Part shown: piece after piece, positions 9,624 to 18,000 of the stretch | How positions within the stretch are numbered: position 1 is the first letter of the stretch | Layout of the letters: each line of letters opens with the position of its first letter | NCBI GenBank assembly: GCA_030646035.1 | Contig: JAUSMY010000058.1 | Coordinates: forward strand, 1 to 64,000 | Direction of reading: 5' to 3' | Length of the DNA stretch: 64,000 nt | Origin: Thermodesulfovibrionia bacterium | GTDB lineage: Bacteria > Nitrospirota > Thermodesulfovibrionia > UBA6902 | Program-made: the position numbers and the translations under genes | Notes under the pieces: generated by a model | Database searches by the model: none | Seen by the model: only the letters and a program-made list of their open reading frames with translations | Told to the model about the DNA's origin: nothing

Positions 9624-10718
9624 ATGTCCGACCTTAAAAATTATCTTGCCCTTGCTCTTCTGCCTGATATCGGTATGGTACTCGGCAGGAGGCTCATGTC
9701 TGTCTTTGGAAGCCCTGAGAAGATATTTTGCGCCTCTCATAACGACCTGAAGAAAGTAGAGAACATCGGAGAGAACAGGGCAAAGAGCATAACTGAGTTC
9801 AACTGGGAGAGGGTCGATCAGGAGATAAAGAAAGCAGAAGAGAATAATATAACCCTGCTTTGCATTGAAGATGATGCATACCCTGCCTCAATAAAGCTCT
9901 TTCACGATGCTCCTTTTGTTTTATATGTAAAAGGCGAGATCAAGGAAGAGGATAAATATGCTGTCGGAGTTGTCGGCTCAAGGAATGCTACAAGCTACGG
10001 CAGGCTTGTGGCAGAGAAGATGAGCTTCAGTCTGGCAAAGTTCGGGCTGACCATTGTAAGCGGCATGGCGATGGGGGTGGATTCAGCCGCTCATAACGGA
10101 GCGCTGAAGGCCTCCGGCAGGACGATAGCGGTGATGGGTTCAGGGCTTGATGTGCCTTATCCTCATTCAAATAAAAAGCTAATGGATTCAATAGCTTCAT
10201 CAGGCGCGGTTGTCAGCGAATTTCCCTTCGGCACGCCGCCTTTGAGGGAGAACTTTCCAAGGAGGAACAGGATCATAAGCGCGCTTTCACTTGGTTTGCT
10301 CGTTGTGGAGGCCGCAGTTGACAGCGGTTCGCTGATTACAGTACGATATGCCCTCGAACAGGGTCGGGACGTCTTTGCGGTGCCCGGCAATATAACATCA
10401 GGAAATTCACGGGGTACAAACGCGCTTATCAAGAACGGCGCAAGGCTTGTTGAGGATGCGGAAGATATCATCAGCGAGTTGAGGCCGCAGATAAAGGGCA
10501 TACTGAGTGAAGACAGGATACTGACCCAAAAAGTGCTTCCTCAGCTGAGCGAAGTTGAGAAGATGCTCTTTGGATGCTTGACAACTGAGCCGAAACAGGT
10601 AGATTTAATTATCAGGGAGAGCAGGATCGCGACCCCAAAGGCTCTCTCGGTTCTCTTGAACCTGGAACTCAAAGGCATAGCAAAGCAGATGGAAGGGAAT
10701 ATGTACTCCCTGAATTAA
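9624..10718 (+). CDS. dprA: DNA-processing protein DprA
   Basis: 364 residues. DprA binds incoming single-stranded DNA and loads RecA during natural transformation. An N-terminal helix-hairpin-helix region (LKKVENIGENRAKSI, about 40-55) precedes the Rossmann-like domain with VGSRNATSYGR, IVSGMAMGVDSAAH, FPRRNRIIS and GSLITVRYALEQGRDVFAVPG. A C-terminal winged-helix-like region (about 300-364) is present. It sits directly before topA, a very common arrangement. It is evidence only weakly for competence, since many non-competent bacteria keep dprA. Confidence 0.94.
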   Translation: MSDLKNYLALALLPDIGMVLGRRLMSVFGSPEKIFCASHNDLKKVENIGENRAKSITEFNWERVDQEIKKAEENNITLLCIEDDAYPASIKLFHDAPFVLYVKGEIKEEDKYAVGVVGSRNATSYGRLVAEKMSFSLAKFGLTIVSGMAMGVDSAAHNGALKASGRTIAVMGSGLDVPYPHSNKKLMDSIASSGAVVSEFPFGTPPLRENFPRRNRIISALSLGLLVVEAAVDSGSLITVRYALEQGRDVFAVPGNITSGNSRGTNALIKNGARLVEDAEDIISELRPQIKGILSEDRILTQKVLPQLSEVEKMLFGCLTTEPKQVDLIIRESRIATPKALSVLLNLELKGIAKQMEGNMYSLN

Positions 10719-10748
10719 TAGAATATTGAAGAACTTTAACCTAATATT

Positions 10749-13001
10749 ATGAAATCATTATTAATAGTTGAGTCACCCGCAAAGGTAAAGACACTGAGTA
10801 AATTTCTCGGCAAGGACTTTACCATTTTGCCTTCTATCGGACATGTCAAGGACCTTCCCAAGAAAGAGCTTGGGGTGGATGTTGATAATAATTTCCTGCC
10901 TCAGTATGTTGTTATCGACGGCAAGCAGAAGGTCATGAAGGATTTGAAGAAGGCGGCAAAGGGCGCCGGCAGGATATTTCTTGCCCCTGACCCTGATAGA
11001 GAGGGTGAGGCGATAGCGTGGCACATCGCAGAGGAGCTTAATGTCGATTCTGATAAAGTGCTCCGGGTCGTATTCAACGAGATAACCGAGAGGGCTGTCA
11101 CTGATGCGATAAAGAATCCGCGCAAGCTCAATATGGACCTTGTCGATGCGCAGCAGGCAAGAAGGGTGCTGGACAGGCTTGTGGGTTATAAACTCTCTCC
11201 GCTTTTATGGCGCAAGATCCGCCGTGGACTCAGCGCGGGCAGGGTGCAGTCTGTTGCTCTCAGGCTTGTTGTGGACAGGGAACGCGAGATAGCCGCTTTC
11301 AACTCTGTGGAGTACTGGAGCATTACGGCAAATCTTGAGGGAAGCGCGCCTCCTGCTTTTGAGGCGAGACTTATAGAAGTTAAAGGCAAAAAGGCTGAGA
11401 TAGGAAATGAATCTGAGGCAGCGGTAATTCTTGAAGGGCTTAAAGGCAAGCACTTTACAGTCAGCAAGGTTGAGAAGAAGAGCAGGAAGCGCTCTCCTGC
11501 CCCGCCTTTCATAACCAGCACGCTTCAGCAGGAGGCGTCGAGAAAATTAAGGTTCGTCGCGAAGAAGACGATGTTTGTCGCGCAGAAGCTTTATGAAGGA
11601 CTTGAGATCGGCGCCGAAGGTTCGGTAGGCCTTATAACCTACATGAGGACCGACTCGGTAAGGGTTGCAAAAGAGGCTCAGCAGGAGGCAGGTGAGTTTA
11701 TAGAGAAAGAGTTCGGCAAAGAGTATCTGCCTGCAAAACCGCCTGTTTACAAAAGCAAGAAGTCGGCACAGGACGCGCATGAAGCGATAAGGCCCACATC
11801 GGTCTTCAGAACGCCTGAAAGTTTAAAAGGGCATCTTTCAAGTGAAGAGTTCCGCCTTTATACTCTTGTATGGAACCGCTTTGTGGCAAGCCAGATGAAT
11901 CCAGCACAGCTTGAGCAGACCTCGGTTGACATAGCGGCTGACAAATATAATTTCAGGGCAACCGGCACTGTCGTCAAGTTCCCCGGCTTTATGAAGATCT
12001 ATATCGAGGGGGTTGACACTGATGCTGAAGAGGAAGGGCTGCTCCCATCTCTTGCAGAAGGCGATAAACTGAAGACATTCTCAATCACGCCGAAACAGCA
12101 CTTTACCCAACCCCCACCAAGATATACCGAACCTACTCTCGTCAGAGACCTTGAGGCAAAGGGAATAGGAAGGCCGAGTACCTACGCTACCATCCTTTCA
12201 ACGATACAGGACAGGAAGTATGTTGATAAGGAAGGCGGCAGATTCAAAGCAACGGAATTGGGGTTGGTCGTCAATGACCTCCTTGTCGCAAGGTTTGCCG
12301 AGTTGATGGATTACAACTTCACTGCAAAGATGGAGGATAATCTCGATAAGATAGCTGAGGGCGCATTTAAATGGACCGATATTGTGAATGATTTCTACCG
12401 GCCTTTTGACAGGCTCCTTGGTGAGGCTTTGGAGAATACTGACAGGGTGAAGCCGGCGGACATTCCGACTGATGAGGTCTGTGAGAAATGCGGCAATCCC
12501 ATGGTCATTAAGTGGGGAAGGCACGGCAGGTTCATCGCATGCACAGGCTATCCTGAATGTAAGAACACAAGGCCGCTTGAACCTGAGGCTGGAGAGGCTG
12601 CTGCAGCTGAGAAGACAGATGAGAAGTGTGTAAAGTGCGGCGCAGACATGGTTACCAAGGTAGGCAAGTTTGGAAAGTTTCTTGCATGCAGTAATTATCC
12701 AAAGTGCAAAAATACCAAACCCATATCGATCGGCATTAAATGTCCGGAAGACGGCGGCGACATTGTGGAGAAGAGGTCTAAAAAGGGCAAGGTATTTTTC
12801 GGCTGCGCCAATTATCCGAAATGCAGTTTTGCATCATGGTACAGGCCTACTCAGAAAAAATGCCCTGAATGCGGAATCGGCATCCTGGCGGAAAAGAAGA
12901 CAAAGAAGGAAGAGGCCCTGGTCTGCCTTAACAAGAGTTGTCATTATAAAGAAGAGATCCATGGTGACAGCGGCGAAGAGCCTGAAAACCTTACTGAATA
13001 A
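10749..13001 (+). CDS. topA: DNA topoisomerase I (type IA)
   Basis: 750 residues. It relaxes negative supercoils. The Toprim domain begins at LLIVESPAKVKTLSKFLG and has DPDREGEAIAWH. The catalytic Tyr is in GLITYMRTDSVRVA (about 300). GIGRPSTYATIL is further on. The C-terminus has four zinc-ribbon units (about 575-745). Units 1, 2 and 4 have four cysteines; unit 3 begins CPEDGG and so lacks the second Cys, which probably weakens metal binding there. It follows dprA by 30 bases and is convergent with the pseudouridine synthase gene. Confidence 0.96.
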   Translation: MKSLLIVESPAKVKTLSKFLGKDFTILPSIGHVKDLPKKELGVDVDNNFLPQYVVIDGKQKVMKDLKKAAKGAGRIFLAPDPDREGEAIAWHIAEELNVDSDKVLRVVFNEITERAVTDAIKNPRKLNMDLVDAQQARRVLDRLVGYKLSPLLWRKIRRGLSAGRVQSVALRLVVDREREIAAFNSVEYWSITANLEGSAPPAFEARLIEVKGKKAEIGNESEAAVILEGLKGKHFTVSKVEKKSRKRSPAPPFITSTLQQEASRKLRFVAKKTMFVAQKLYEGLEIGAEGSVGLITYMRTDSVRVAKEAQQEAGEFIEKEFGKEYLPAKPPVYKSKKSAQDAHEAIRPTSVFRTPESLKGHLSSEEFRLYTLVWNRFVASQMNPAQLEQTSVDIAADKYNFRATGTVVKFPGFMKIYIEGVDTDAEEEGLLPSLAEGDKLKTFSITPKQHFTQPPPRYTEPTLVRDLEAKGIGRPSTYATILSTIQDRKYVDKEGGRFKATELGLVVNDLLVARFAELMDYNFTAKMEDNLDKIAEGAFKWTDIVNDFYRPFDRLLGEALENTDRVKPADIPTDEVCEKCGNPMVIKWGRHGRFIACTGYPECKNTRPLEPEAGEAAAAEKTDEKCVKCGADMVTKVGKFGKFLACSNYPKCKNTKPISIGIKCPEDGGDIVEKRSKKGKVFFGCANYPKCSFASWYRPTQKKCPECGIGILAEKKTKKEEALVCLNKSCHYKEEIHGDSGEEPENLTE

Positions 13002-13021
13002 AAACCATAAGCGCAGTTCCT

Positions 13022-13963
13022 TTATCTGTTCTCATCCGTTCCCTTAAGCTCCTCAATAGCCTTTTCCATATCCTCCGGCAATGGCGCTGTAAGCTCAAGT
13101 AATTCACTTGTCACAGGGTGCTTGAACTTTAGAGAGTATGAATGCAGCATCTGCCTGTCAAATCGCAGAGTTTTTGTCGCGAACTTTAATGTTGTTTTTG
13201 TGCCATAGGTCTTATCTCCGAGAACAGGATGCCCGGACGAGGAAAAGTGCACTCGGATCTGATGTGTCCTTCCTGTAATTATCCTGACCTTTACCAAAGA
13301 AGCAGCCTTGAATACTGAAACAACCTCATAAAGTGTGAGAGCTTCTTTGCCATTTCTTGTTTTTGTGGACATCTTCTTTCTGTCTGAAGATGACCTGCCT
13401 ATTTCAGCGCTGAACTCCCCGCTCCTGTTTTTAGGCGTACTGTATACAAGCGCCATGTAGTATTTCTCGACATCTTTATTCTTGAACTGTTCGATAAGGT
13501 TAAAATATGCCTCGTCAGTTTTGGCAACAATGATCAGGCCGGAGGTCTCCTTATCAAGGCGGTGCACTACTCCGGGGCGTAAAGGCGCTCCAACAGATGC
13601 CAGTTTCCCGCATCTAAAAACAAGGGCGTTCAAAAGCGTCCCGCTGCTGTTCCCTGCAGCCGGGTAGATGACCATGCCTTGGGGCTTGTTAATAACAATA
13701 ATATGCTCATCCTCAAATACGATATCTAAAGGAATATCTTCAGGTATCAGTGCGGAAGGCGGCTCATCCGGTATTGTAATATCTATAATATCTCCCGGCC
13801 TTATGCGACATCCCGGCTTCTCAGGTTTTGAATTTACAAGTATCGCTCCATCTTTGATGAGCTTTTGTACAGATGAGCGGGTAAGTCTGCATTCTGATGA
13901 GATAAAGGAGTCAAGACGCTCCTGCCAGGTCTCAGGGCTGACGGTGATATTCATTTTTTTCAT
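13022..13963 (-). CDS. RluD-family 23S rRNA pseudouridine synthase
   Basis: 313 residues, about the length of RluD/RluC. The N-terminal S4 RNA-binding domain (about 15-75) is followed by the catalytic domain with PGVVHRLDKETSGLIIVAKT, which carries the catalytic Asp, and by GRTHQIRVHFSSSGHPVLGD. The family is clear; choosing among RluC, RluD and RluA by position specificity is not safe from sequence alone. It stands alone and is transcribed away from the sulfur locus. Confidence 0.9.
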   Translation of the reverse strand: MKKMNITVSPETWQERLDSFISSECRLTRSSVQKLIKDGAILVNSKPEKPGCRIRPGDIIDITIPDEPPSALIPEDIPLDIVFEDEHIIVINKPQGMVIYPAAGNSSGTLLNALVFRCGKLASVGAPLRPGVVHRLDKETSGLIIVAKTDEAYFNLIEQFKNKDVEKYYMALVYSTPKNRSGEFSAEIGRSSSDRKKMSTKTRNGKEALTLYEVVSVFKAASLVKVRIITGRTHQIRVHFSSSGHPVLGDKTYGTKTTLKFATKTLRFDRQMLHSYSLKFKHPVTSELLELTAPLPEDMEKAIEELKGTDENR

Positions 13964-14046
13964 GTGAATAGTTTAGCAGTTTCAGCAGCTATTTTATGAT
14001 TGTTAATCAAGGGATATTAAATGTTTTTGCTTTTTGGCCAATAAAG

Positions 14047-14067
14047 TGATTTAATTAAAATAAATCA
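14047..14067. promoter_or_regulatory. Inverted repeat upstream of the DsrE2 gene
   Basis: Arms TGATTTA (14047-14053) and TAAATCA (14061-14067) flank a 7-base AT-rich spacer, 24 bases before the DsrE2 start. It could be an operator for the sulfur locus, but in such AT-rich sequence a 7-base palindrome is weak evidence. Confidence 0.25.
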
Positions 14068-14090
14068 GAACCTATTGAAGGAGGTTTTAC

Positions 14091-14573
14091 ATGGCTGAAG
14101 AAAAGAAGAAGAGGATAGCGATCATTGCATCAAAGGGTACCCTTGATATGGCATACCCTCCGCTTGTGCTTGCATCTACTGCGGCATCTATGGATGTTGA
14201 GGCGACTATATTTTTTACCTTCTACGGCATTGATATTATTAACAAGAAGAAGTATGGAAAGCTGCAGGTGGCCCCGATCGGCAATCCTGCAATGCCTTCG
14301 CCCATGCCCATTCCGAATATCATCGGCATGCTGCCGGGCATGACGGCCATTGGTACGATGATGATGAAGAGCATGATAAAGGGGATAAACTGGCCTACAA
14401 TACCTGAGTTTGTCGATATATGCCTGCAGTCCGGCGTGAAGATGATGGCCTGCTCCCCTACAATGGAGATGACAGGTGTGAAAAAAATAGACCTTGTGGA
14501 CGGTGTAATTATTGCAGGCGCGGCTGATTATCTTGATTTTGCGCTTGATGCAAATATAAGTCTCTTTATTTAA
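14091..14573 (+). CDS. DsrE2-like sulfur-carrier/peroxiredoxin-like protein
   Basis: 160 residues. It belongs to the DsrE/DsrF-like group often called DsrE2: an N-terminal RIAIIASKGTLDMAYPPLVLA, a Met/Pro-rich hydrophobic central stretch (about 65-95), and conserved cysteines C111 and C121, the latter in the VKMMACSPTMEMTG motif that carries the persulfide in family members. DsrE2 proteins are known or proposed sulfurtransferases feeding TusA. A strong AAGGAGGT precedes the start. A TusA gene follows 18 bases later, so an operon passing sulfane sulfur between the two products is likely. The hydrophobic stretch may tether it to the membrane. Confidence 0.85.
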   Translation: MAEEKKKRIAIIASKGTLDMAYPPLVLASTAASMDVEATIFFTFYGIDIINKKKYGKLQVAPIGNPAMPSPMPIPNIIGMLPGMTAIGTMMMKSMIKGINWPTIPEFVDICLQSGVKMMACSPTMEMTGVKKIDLVDGVIIAGAADYLDFALDANISLFI

Positions 14574-14591
14574 TGTTCAAAGGAGGTTGAT

Positions 14592-14819
14592 GTGGATGCT
14601 GACAGGATAGTTGATTGCAAAGGGCTTAACTGCCCGATGCCGGTTATCAAGACAAAGAAGGCCATCGAAGAGATGCAGCCGGGGCAGATCATCAGGGTGG
14701 AGGCTACTGATAAGGGTTCTCTTAATGACATGCCCGCCTTTGCAAAGAGGACCGGTAACGAGATAATTGGATCCAGTGAAGAGAACGGCGTATATATTTT
14801 TTATATAAAGAAGGCATAA
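14592..14819 (+). CDS. TusA-family sulfur carrier
   Basis: 75 residues, standard TusA length. It carries persulfide sulfur on the conserved Cys of the CPxP motif: C14-P15-M16-P17 here, with a further C9. The start is GTG at 14592, fixed by AGGAGGT at 14581-14587; an overlapping ATG at 14590 is out of frame. It is 18 bases downstream of the DsrE2 gene and upstream of the FadL porin gene. The likely role is to accept sulfur from DsrE2 or a rhodanese and deliver it to a biosynthetic or oxidative/reductive sulfur pathway. Confidence 0.9.
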   Translation: MDADRIVDCKGLNCPMPVIKTKKAIEEMQPGQIIRVEATDKGSLNDMPAFAKRTGNEIIGSSEENGVYIFYIKKA

Positions 14820-14936
14820 ACCTGAATCTGGTATCAAGCCGGGGATATCAATATCTGAGCTTGACAAGTGATACGCAAGGAGTTAACTTGTCTGAAAGAT
14901 TATTTCAGGCCAAACAATATAAAGGAGGATTTCCCT

Positions 14937-16331
14937 ATGAAGAAGATGTCTGATTTTAGAAGTTTTATGTTTAGTTTAGTTGTCCTTGTATCACTCATTC
15001 TGGTTGCAGGCAGCGCGTATGCAACTAACGGTTATTTTTCTTCCGGCTACAGTATTAAGAACAAGGCGCTTGCAGGAGCCGGGACCGCGCTGGCACTTGA
15101 CACAATGTCTGCATCTACCAACCCTGCGGCAATGGCCTTTGTCGGTGACCGTGTCGATGTCGGTCTTTCATTCTTTAATCCTAACAGGGGATATACTGTC
15201 AGGGGCGATGCAACCTCCGGATTTACTCCAGGGGTTGACTGTAATTACCCTGGCGCTCCTCTTAATCTTGGGCCACCATGTCCTTTCGGCCTTGCCACCG
15301 GCACGGTTGAGAGCGGAAAGGAATGGTTTGTCATCCCGGGCTTAGGATATAACAAGATGATGAATAAGGACTACTCACTTGGAATTTCTGTTTTTGGCAA
15401 CGGCGGGATGAATACTGATTACGGCACAAATACCTATTTGGGTTCTGATCCGACAGGGATTGACCTCATGCAGTTGTTCATAGTCCCTACCTATGCGAGA
15501 AAGATAAATAAAGATCATGCATTTGGCCTCAGTCCGGTTATTGCTTACCAGAGATTGGAGGCAAAAGGACTGGAGCAGTTTGGAACATTTTCAAGTGAGC
15601 CGACAAAGCTCACCAACAAAGGGTATGACAGTGCATACGGCATAGGCGCAAGGGTCGGATATTTGGGAGAGGTTCTGCCAGGGCTGCATGTCGGCGCTTC
15701 ATATCAGACAAAGATCATGATGAATGAGTTTGATAAGTATGCAGGGCTTTTTGCAGAGCAAGGCGATTTTGACATCCCATCTACATGGAATATAGGGCTT
15801 GCCTATGATGTTACACCAGCATTGACAGTCGTATTTGATGTGCAGGAAATATACTATAGCGATGTGGATTCAGTAGGCAACACTTTCAACCCTCAGATGA
15901 ATACCTGTTTTGGTAACCAGCTTGGAGGCTCCAGCACGTCTGAAATACCCGAGTGCCTCGGCAATGATCAAGGCGCCGGTTTTGGCTGGGAAGATATGAC
16001 GGTTTTAAAAGCAGGAGTTCAGTGGGTAAGCAATCAGGAATGGACATGGCGTGCCGGTTATTCATATGCCGAACAGCCAATAGGCCCGACCGAGGTTATG
16101 TTCAACATGATAGCTCCTGGTGTTATCGAGCAGCATGTAACAGCGGGTGTTACAAAGAAGCTCGGCGGCAATCAGGAGGTCGATCTTTCTGTAATGCGCG
16201 GACTCTCAAACAGCATTACCGGGCCTAATCCAATGGATCCGCCAGATGGTTACTATCCTGGAAGCGGTCAGACAATAGAGCTTGAGATGGATCAGTGGGA
16301 GTTCTCAGTAGGATATTCTAAGTCCTTCTAA
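14937..16331 (+). CDS. FadL/OmpP1/TodX-family outer membrane porin
   Basis: 464 residues from ATG 14937, chosen because AAAGGAGGAT (14921-14930) lies just before it; an upstream ATG at 14868 lacks such a site and would hide the signal peptide. The signal peptide ends near AYA, and the mature protein starts TNGYFSSGYSIKNKALAGAG, the hallmark N-terminus of this family. SASTNPAAMAFVGDRVDVG follows. Alternating amphipathic strands continue to an aromatic C-terminal Phe typical of outer-membrane barrels. FadL proteins pass hydrophobic molecules. Its place within a sulfur-relay locus suggests a hydrophobic or sulfur-related substrate, which is inference. A strong terminator follows. Confidence 0.9.
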   Translation: MKKMSDFRSFMFSLVVLVSLILVAGSAYATNGYFSSGYSIKNKALAGAGTALALDTMSASTNPAAMAFVGDRVDVGLSFFNPNRGYTVRGDATSGFTPGVDCNYPGAPLNLGPPCPFGLATGTVESGKEWFVIPGLGYNKMMNKDYSLGISVFGNGGMNTDYGTNTYLGSDPTGIDLMQLFIVPTYARKINKDHAFGLSPVIAYQRLEAKGLEQFGTFSSEPTKLTNKGYDSAYGIGARVGYLGEVLPGLHVGASYQTKIMMNEFDKYAGLFAEQGDFDIPSTWNIGLAYDVTPALTVVFDVQEIYYSDVDSVGNTFNPQMNTCFGNQLGGSSTSEIPECLGNDQGAGFGWEDMTVLKAGVQWVSNQEWTWRAGYSYAEQPIGPTEVMFNMIAPGVIEQHVTAGVTKKLGGNQEVDLSVMRGLSNSITGPNPMDPPDGYYPGSGQTIELEMDQWEFSVGYSKSF

Positions 16332-16355
16332 GTCCTTAGTAAGAATGTAAACCCG

Positions 16356-16386
16356 AAAGCGTCCCGGATATCCGGGACGCTTTTTT
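16356..16386 (+). terminator. Rho-independent terminator after the porin gene
   Basis: A nearly perfect palindrome with arms AAAGCGTCCCGG and CCGGGACGCTTT around a short ATAT centre, followed by a T run at 16381-16386. It lies about 25 bases after the porin stop. It separates the DsrE2-TusA-FadL unit from the rhodanese-DsrE-DsrH unit. Confidence 0.9.
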
Positions 16387-16478
16387 CTTCTGTGTTGACA
16401 ATAGACAGTTTTCTATAATATCTTTAATATATACTTTGTAATTGTTTAATTAAAAAATATTCAGGAGGTGTTTAAGTA

Positions 16479-17399
16479 ATGCAAAGATCCAATAAGAAGT
16501 TAGTCGCATATCTTGTTTCACTATTACTGCTGTTATCACTCTTTTCAGGATTTCAGAATGCGTATGCAAACGGCGCTGTCGCTCCCCTTGTTGAAACCCA
16601 GTGGTTGGCTGATAATCTAAAAAAACCGGATATCCGCATCCTGCACATAGGCGAAGTGGAGAATAACTTTAACGCTAAACATATTCCCGGTTCTGTATTT
16701 CTGAATGTTGGCGACCTGATGGGATTGCTTGGAAACGGCAGTATGGCTCCTGACAAGGCAAAATTTGAGGGCACAATGAGCAGGCTCGGCATTGACAATG
16801 ATGCACATGTTGTAATAGTCGGTTCAGCCACAGGCACTCCTTTTCCTGTGACAGCATTCTGGCTCATGAAATCTCAGGGCCATAATAAGGTCAGCCTGCT
16901 TAATGGCGGCGTAACAAAATGGGTTAATGAAAATCGTCAGATGACAGGCGACCCCGCAAGTATAAAAACTTCCAAATATACGGCCAAGCCTGACTTGTCT
17001 GTATTTGCAGATGCAAAATATGTATTGGCCAATATAAAGAATCCAAAGGTTGCAATATTGGACGTTCGCGGTGCTGATGAGTATTTAGGGGCGAATGCAA
17101 TAGGGATGAATAAAAGAACAGGACATATCCCCGGCGCTGTCAATCTTGATTCCATGCCGACAAGCAATAATAATGACGGGACGTTCAAATCAGTAAAGGA
17201 CCTTCAGGCGGCTTATGCGGCTAAAGGCGTTACAAAAGACAAAGAGGTTATCACATACTGTCAGGGCGGTGTTCGTGCTGCAAACACTTATTTTGCGCTC
17301 AAGCACATTCTTGGTTACCCGAATGTCAGGAACTATGTTGGTTCCTGGGGAGAATGGGGCGACCAGCTTGACCCTGCAAAATATCCGGCAGAGAAATAA
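16479..17399 (+). CDS. Periplasmic tandem rhodanese (thiosulfate sulfurtransferase-like)
   Basis: 306 residues. A signal peptide (about 1-30, hydrophobic YLVSLLLLLSLFSGF then NAYA) predicts export to the periplasm. Two rhodanese domains follow: the first (about 35-155) has no Cys in its active loop (GSATGTPFP), so it is inactive; the second (about 175-300) carries the persulfide Cys C261 in YCQGGVRA. This is the usual two-domain SseA/TST layout. AGGAGGT precedes the ATG. It is followed 28 bases later by a DsrE gene. It probably mobilises sulfane sulfur, for example from thiosulfate, outside the cytoplasmic membrane. Confidence 0.92.
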   Translation: MQRSNKKLVAYLVSLLLLLSLFSGFQNAYANGAVAPLVETQWLADNLKKPDIRILHIGEVENNFNAKHIPGSVFLNVGDLMGLLGNGSMAPDKAKFEGTMSRLGIDNDAHVVIVGSATGTPFPVTAFWLMKSQGHNKVSLLNGGVTKWVNENRQMTGDPASIKTSKYTAKPDLSVFADAKYVLANIKNPKVAILDVRGADEYLGANAIGMNKRTGHIPGAVNLDSMPTSNNNDGTFKSVKDLQAAYAAKGVTKDKEVITYCQGGVRAANTYFALKHILGYPNVRNYVGSWGEWGDQLDPAKYPAEK

Positions 17400-17427
17400 T
17401 CAGATATTATTAATAAAGGAGGAAATG

Positions 17428-17730
17428 ATGAAGTTAGGCATACTCGTTAACACAGATAAACACGCTGGTGATGTAGTTGGAATAACAAAGGCCGCTCTTG
17501 CCAAAGGGCATGAGGTCATTATATTTATGATGGACAGCGGTAATTATCTTTTAGGTAATTCTGATGTTACCGGTCTCTGTGAGCAGGCAGGGGTGAGCAT
17601 GAGTTTTTGCGACCACAGCGCACAGAAGCTCGGTGTATCTAAAGAGGGGCTTCCAAAGAAGGTATCCTGCGGCAGCCAGTTTGATAATGCAAATATGAAC
17701 AGCGCGGCTGACAGGGTTATAGTTCTTTAA
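17428..17730 (+). CDS. DsrE-family sulfur relay protein
   Basis: 100 residues. The DsrE/F fold pattern is visible: KLGILVNTDKHAGDVVGITKAA, then HEVIIFMMDSG, and the Cys-bearing GVSMSFCDHSAQKLG. Cysteines are C51, C61 and C81; C61 occupies the usual active position. Two adjacent ATGs exist (17425 and 17428). AAAGGAGG ends at 17422, so 17428 has the better spacing. It lies between the exported rhodanese and the 54-residue DsrH-like gene and is likely co-transcribed with both. It is predicted to be cytoplasmic, so it cannot touch the rhodanese directly without a transporter between them. Confidence 0.85.
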   Translation: MKLGILVNTDKHAGDVVGITKAALAKGHEVIIFMMDSGNYLLGNSDVTGLCEQAGVSMSFCDHSAQKLGVSKEGLPKKVSCGSQFDNANMNSAADRVIVL

Positions 17731-17768
17731 CTTAAGAACTGAGAAGCTAAAACTTTAGGAGGAATTAA

Positions 17769-17933
17769 ATGAAGATATTACATATATTAAATGACGGTCC
17801 AAACGAGCTTTCTACCAAAATAATCAATGTTCAGAAACAGGGGAATGAAGTAAAGGTCGTGGAGCTTTCCGGCCTTTCTTATACAGAACTTGTTGATGAG
17901 ATATTTTCCAATGACAAAGTAGTATCCTGGTAA
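17769..17933 (+). CDS. Small DsrH/TusB-like protein (54 residues)
   Basis: ATG 17769 to TAA 17931-17933, with AGGAGG ending eight bases before the start region. The protein starts MKILHILNDGPNELSTKII and ends SNDKVVSW. A short alpha/beta pattern with an N-terminal KILHIL strand and a terminal V-x-W is what DsrH/TusB proteins show, but it is about half their length and has no Cys. It lies 38 bases after the DsrE gene and directly before a terminator, so it is the last gene of this unit. It may be a minimal DsrH-like subunit; the assignment is tentative, though the gene itself is well supported by its ribosome site and setting. Confidence 0.65.
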   Translation: MKILHILNDGPNELSTKIINVQKQGNEVKVVELSGLSYTELVDEIFSNDKVVSW

Positions 17934-17952
17934 AAGGCCTAATTCAGAAATT

Positions 17953-17984
17953 AAAGGGCCAGGATTTGATGCCTGGCCCTTTTT
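17953..17984 (+). terminator. Rho-independent terminator after the DsrH-like gene
   Basis: An 11-bp perfect stem (AAAGGGCCAGG / CCTGGCCCTTT) with an 8-base loop is followed by T residues. It ends the rhodanese-DsrE-DsrH-like unit. Confidence 0.9.
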
Positions 17985-18000
17985 CTTTATTCAGACAGCC

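Noticed and set aside
13997-14009. TGATT-GTT-AATCA palindrome before the DsrE2 gene
   Set aside because: Five-base arms with odd spacing in AT-rich sequence; not distinguishable from chance.
16395-16419. Promoter for the rhodanese gene (TTGACA and TATAAT)
   Set aside because: Both boxes are perfect, but the spacer is only 13 bases, too short for a normal sigma-70 promoter. A shifted -10 could exist, so it was not listed.
17215-17427. N-terminal extension of the DsrE gene into the rhodanese gene
   Set aside because: The extension is out-of-frame rhodanese sequence; the AAAGGAGG and the DsrE fold fix the start at 17428.
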